From a virus, in IMG/VR virus record IMGVR_UViG_3300045135_000244, positions 1-23,126 of that record: a stretch of DNA of 23,126 nucleotides. One strand, written 5' to 3'. The notes under the pieces are model-generated. The model ran no database searches. It was not told the origin of the DNA and saw only the letters and a program-made list of their open reading frames with translations. Position 1 is the stretch's first letter. Each line of letters opens with the position of its first letter. The translations under genes and the position numbers were made by a program. Of the stretch, positions 22,591 through 23,126 are shown in pieces.

Positions 22591-22874
22591 TAGCACTTCC
22601 ACCTTCTTCTAGCTTGTCTTAAACGGCTATTAGGATTCTTTGCAGCTTTAGGAAATTTTTTCATTTGCCCTGCTGATCTTGCACAATAGGATTTACGTCT
22701 TTTTGCAGCCGCACTACCTTTTTTTACTTTGCCAGTAACAGCTGTTTTTAGTTTACTCCCAGGGTTTTCTCTTCTATATCGAGCAACACCTGCTTTAGTC
22801 ATTCCCGCTCCAGACTTAGTGGAGCGGAAATACTTTTTAGTTTTTGGGGGTTGTTTATCCCTAGTTCTAGTCAT
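22590..22874 (-). CDS. Small basic protein, DUF6321-like, 94 aa
   Basis: The protein reads GAGMTKAGVARYRRENPGSK then LKTAVTGKVKKGSAAAKRRK, SYCARSAGQMKKFPKA and SRLRQARRRWKC. This 'GMT--GV--YR-ENPGSKLKTAVT ... RRKSFCARM-GM--------DP-SR------RKW-C' pattern is conserved in many marine phages and matches what I recall as DUF6321. Lys/Arg content is extreme and there are two cysteines, one at the C-terminus. The role is not established; packaging-related DNA condensation or a virion-associated basic protein are possible. Stop TAA overlaps the next ATG, and the front overlaps the upstream gene by 8 nt. Together with 21644..22224 it makes a cluster of three basic proteins. Confidence 0.86.
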   Translation of the reverse strand: MTRTRDKQPPKTKKYFRSTKSGAGMTKAGVARYRRENPGSKLKTAVTGKVKKGSAAAKRRKSYCARSAGQMKKFPKAAKNPNSRLRQARRRWKC

Positions 22875-23079
22875 AGTTCTTTCTCATCTGAAGAGTTACT
22901 GTGTATGTGTCTCCAGAAGTATGACCCACAGTTGTAAATACGACATCACCTGTTTTACCTGATCCAGCGTTGTTCGATAAGCCACCGAAACCAGTGTAAT
23001 CATGGTAACCACTTTGATTCTCACCTAGCTCTATTATAAAAGCATCAGATGTAGCATCAAAAAATAGTCTGGTTTTCAT
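22867..23079 (-). CDS. Small beta-rich hypothetical protein; start uncertain, may extend beyond window
   Basis: From the ATG at 23079 there are 70 residues: MKTRLFFDATSDAFIIELGE, a Gly/Asn-rich loop (YTGFGGLSNNAGSGKTG) and two strands ending TYTVTLQMRKNYD. The frame stays open to the window edge, with a hydrophobic extension including TIEKIWWQCIG before the ATG, and no good ribosome site precedes this ATG. It may therefore be the C-terminal part of a longer protein. An overlapping frame ends at 23057 and could be the tail of another upstream gene. Small structural or decoration-type proteins look like this, but I do not recognise a family. It is cotranscribed with the basic-protein cluster. 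Confidence 0.65.
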   Translation of the reverse strand: MKTRLFFDATSDAFIIELGENQSGYHDYTGFGGLSNNAGSGKTGDVVFTTVGHTSGDTYTVTLQMRKNYD

Positions 23080-23126
23080 GCCAATGCACTGCCACCATAT
23101 CTTTTCTATGGTTACTCCAGTACAAG

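Noticed and set aside
22357-22602. GTG start four codons upstream for the one-TM protein
   Set aside because: The ATG at 22590 overlaps the upstream stop (TAATG) and has GGAAG at good spacing; the GTG would lie inside the preceding coding region without a better site.
1-23126. tRNA, rRNA, integrase, transposase or attachment site
   Set aside because: I looked on both strands and saw no cloverleaf, recombinase motif or flanking repeats that would support any of these.

Overview
This window looks like part of the virion-morphogenesis and accessory region of an AT-rich marine bacteriophage. Every supported gene lies on the minus strand, packed end to end with 1-40 nt overlaps or gaps of a few bases. 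Several small proteins (18080..18367, 17623..18078, 20430..20747, 6363..6662) and three Cys/Lys/Arg-rich basic proteins resemble families I know from uncultured Mediterranean (uvMED) phages, pelagiphages and cyanophages. The morphology is most likely podovirus-like: I see two head-tail adaptor-like proteins, a protein compatible with a P22 gp10-type tail/stabilisation protein, and a run of internal virion (DNA ejection) proteins. No tail tube, sheath or tape-measure gene is visible. The host is not shown directly; an AT-rich marine heterotroph such as SAR11 is an inference from composition and family resemblance.

Layout in the direction of transcription (high to low coordinates). 23079-21644: small basic, Cys-containing proteins, a one-TM holin/spanin-like protein and a tiny CxxC/CxC protein below 60 codons. 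21643-19795: adaptor 1, two small proteins, adaptor 2. 19758-18360: a first cargo pair, a 2OG-Fe(II)-type oxygenase plus a Rossmann-like protein, preceded by a good sigma70-like promoter. 18367-13617: virion surface and tail proteins, namely a repeat fibre with a cupredoxin domain, a fibre with an S74 self-cleaving chaperone domain, a polyglycine-rich adhesin and their small partners. 13566-8584: a second cargo block of seven consecutive 2OG-Fe(II) oxygenase-like genes and a QueC-like PP-loop ATPase, again preceded by a sigma70-like promoter and followed by an extended -10 promoter that would restart the structural operon. 8527-1: gp10-like structural protein, a small protein, and four glycine/alanine-rich or very long internal virion proteins, the last running off the window.

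The main point of interest is the density of oxidative enzymes: eight 2OG-Fe(II)-like genes in 23 kb, placed as moron-like blocks inside the structural operon, beside a tail fibre that carries an apparently complete type 1 copper site. Terminase, portal, capsid, polymerase, integrase, tRNA genes and CRISPR arrays are absent from the window. No stretch longer than 300 bases lacks a gene.
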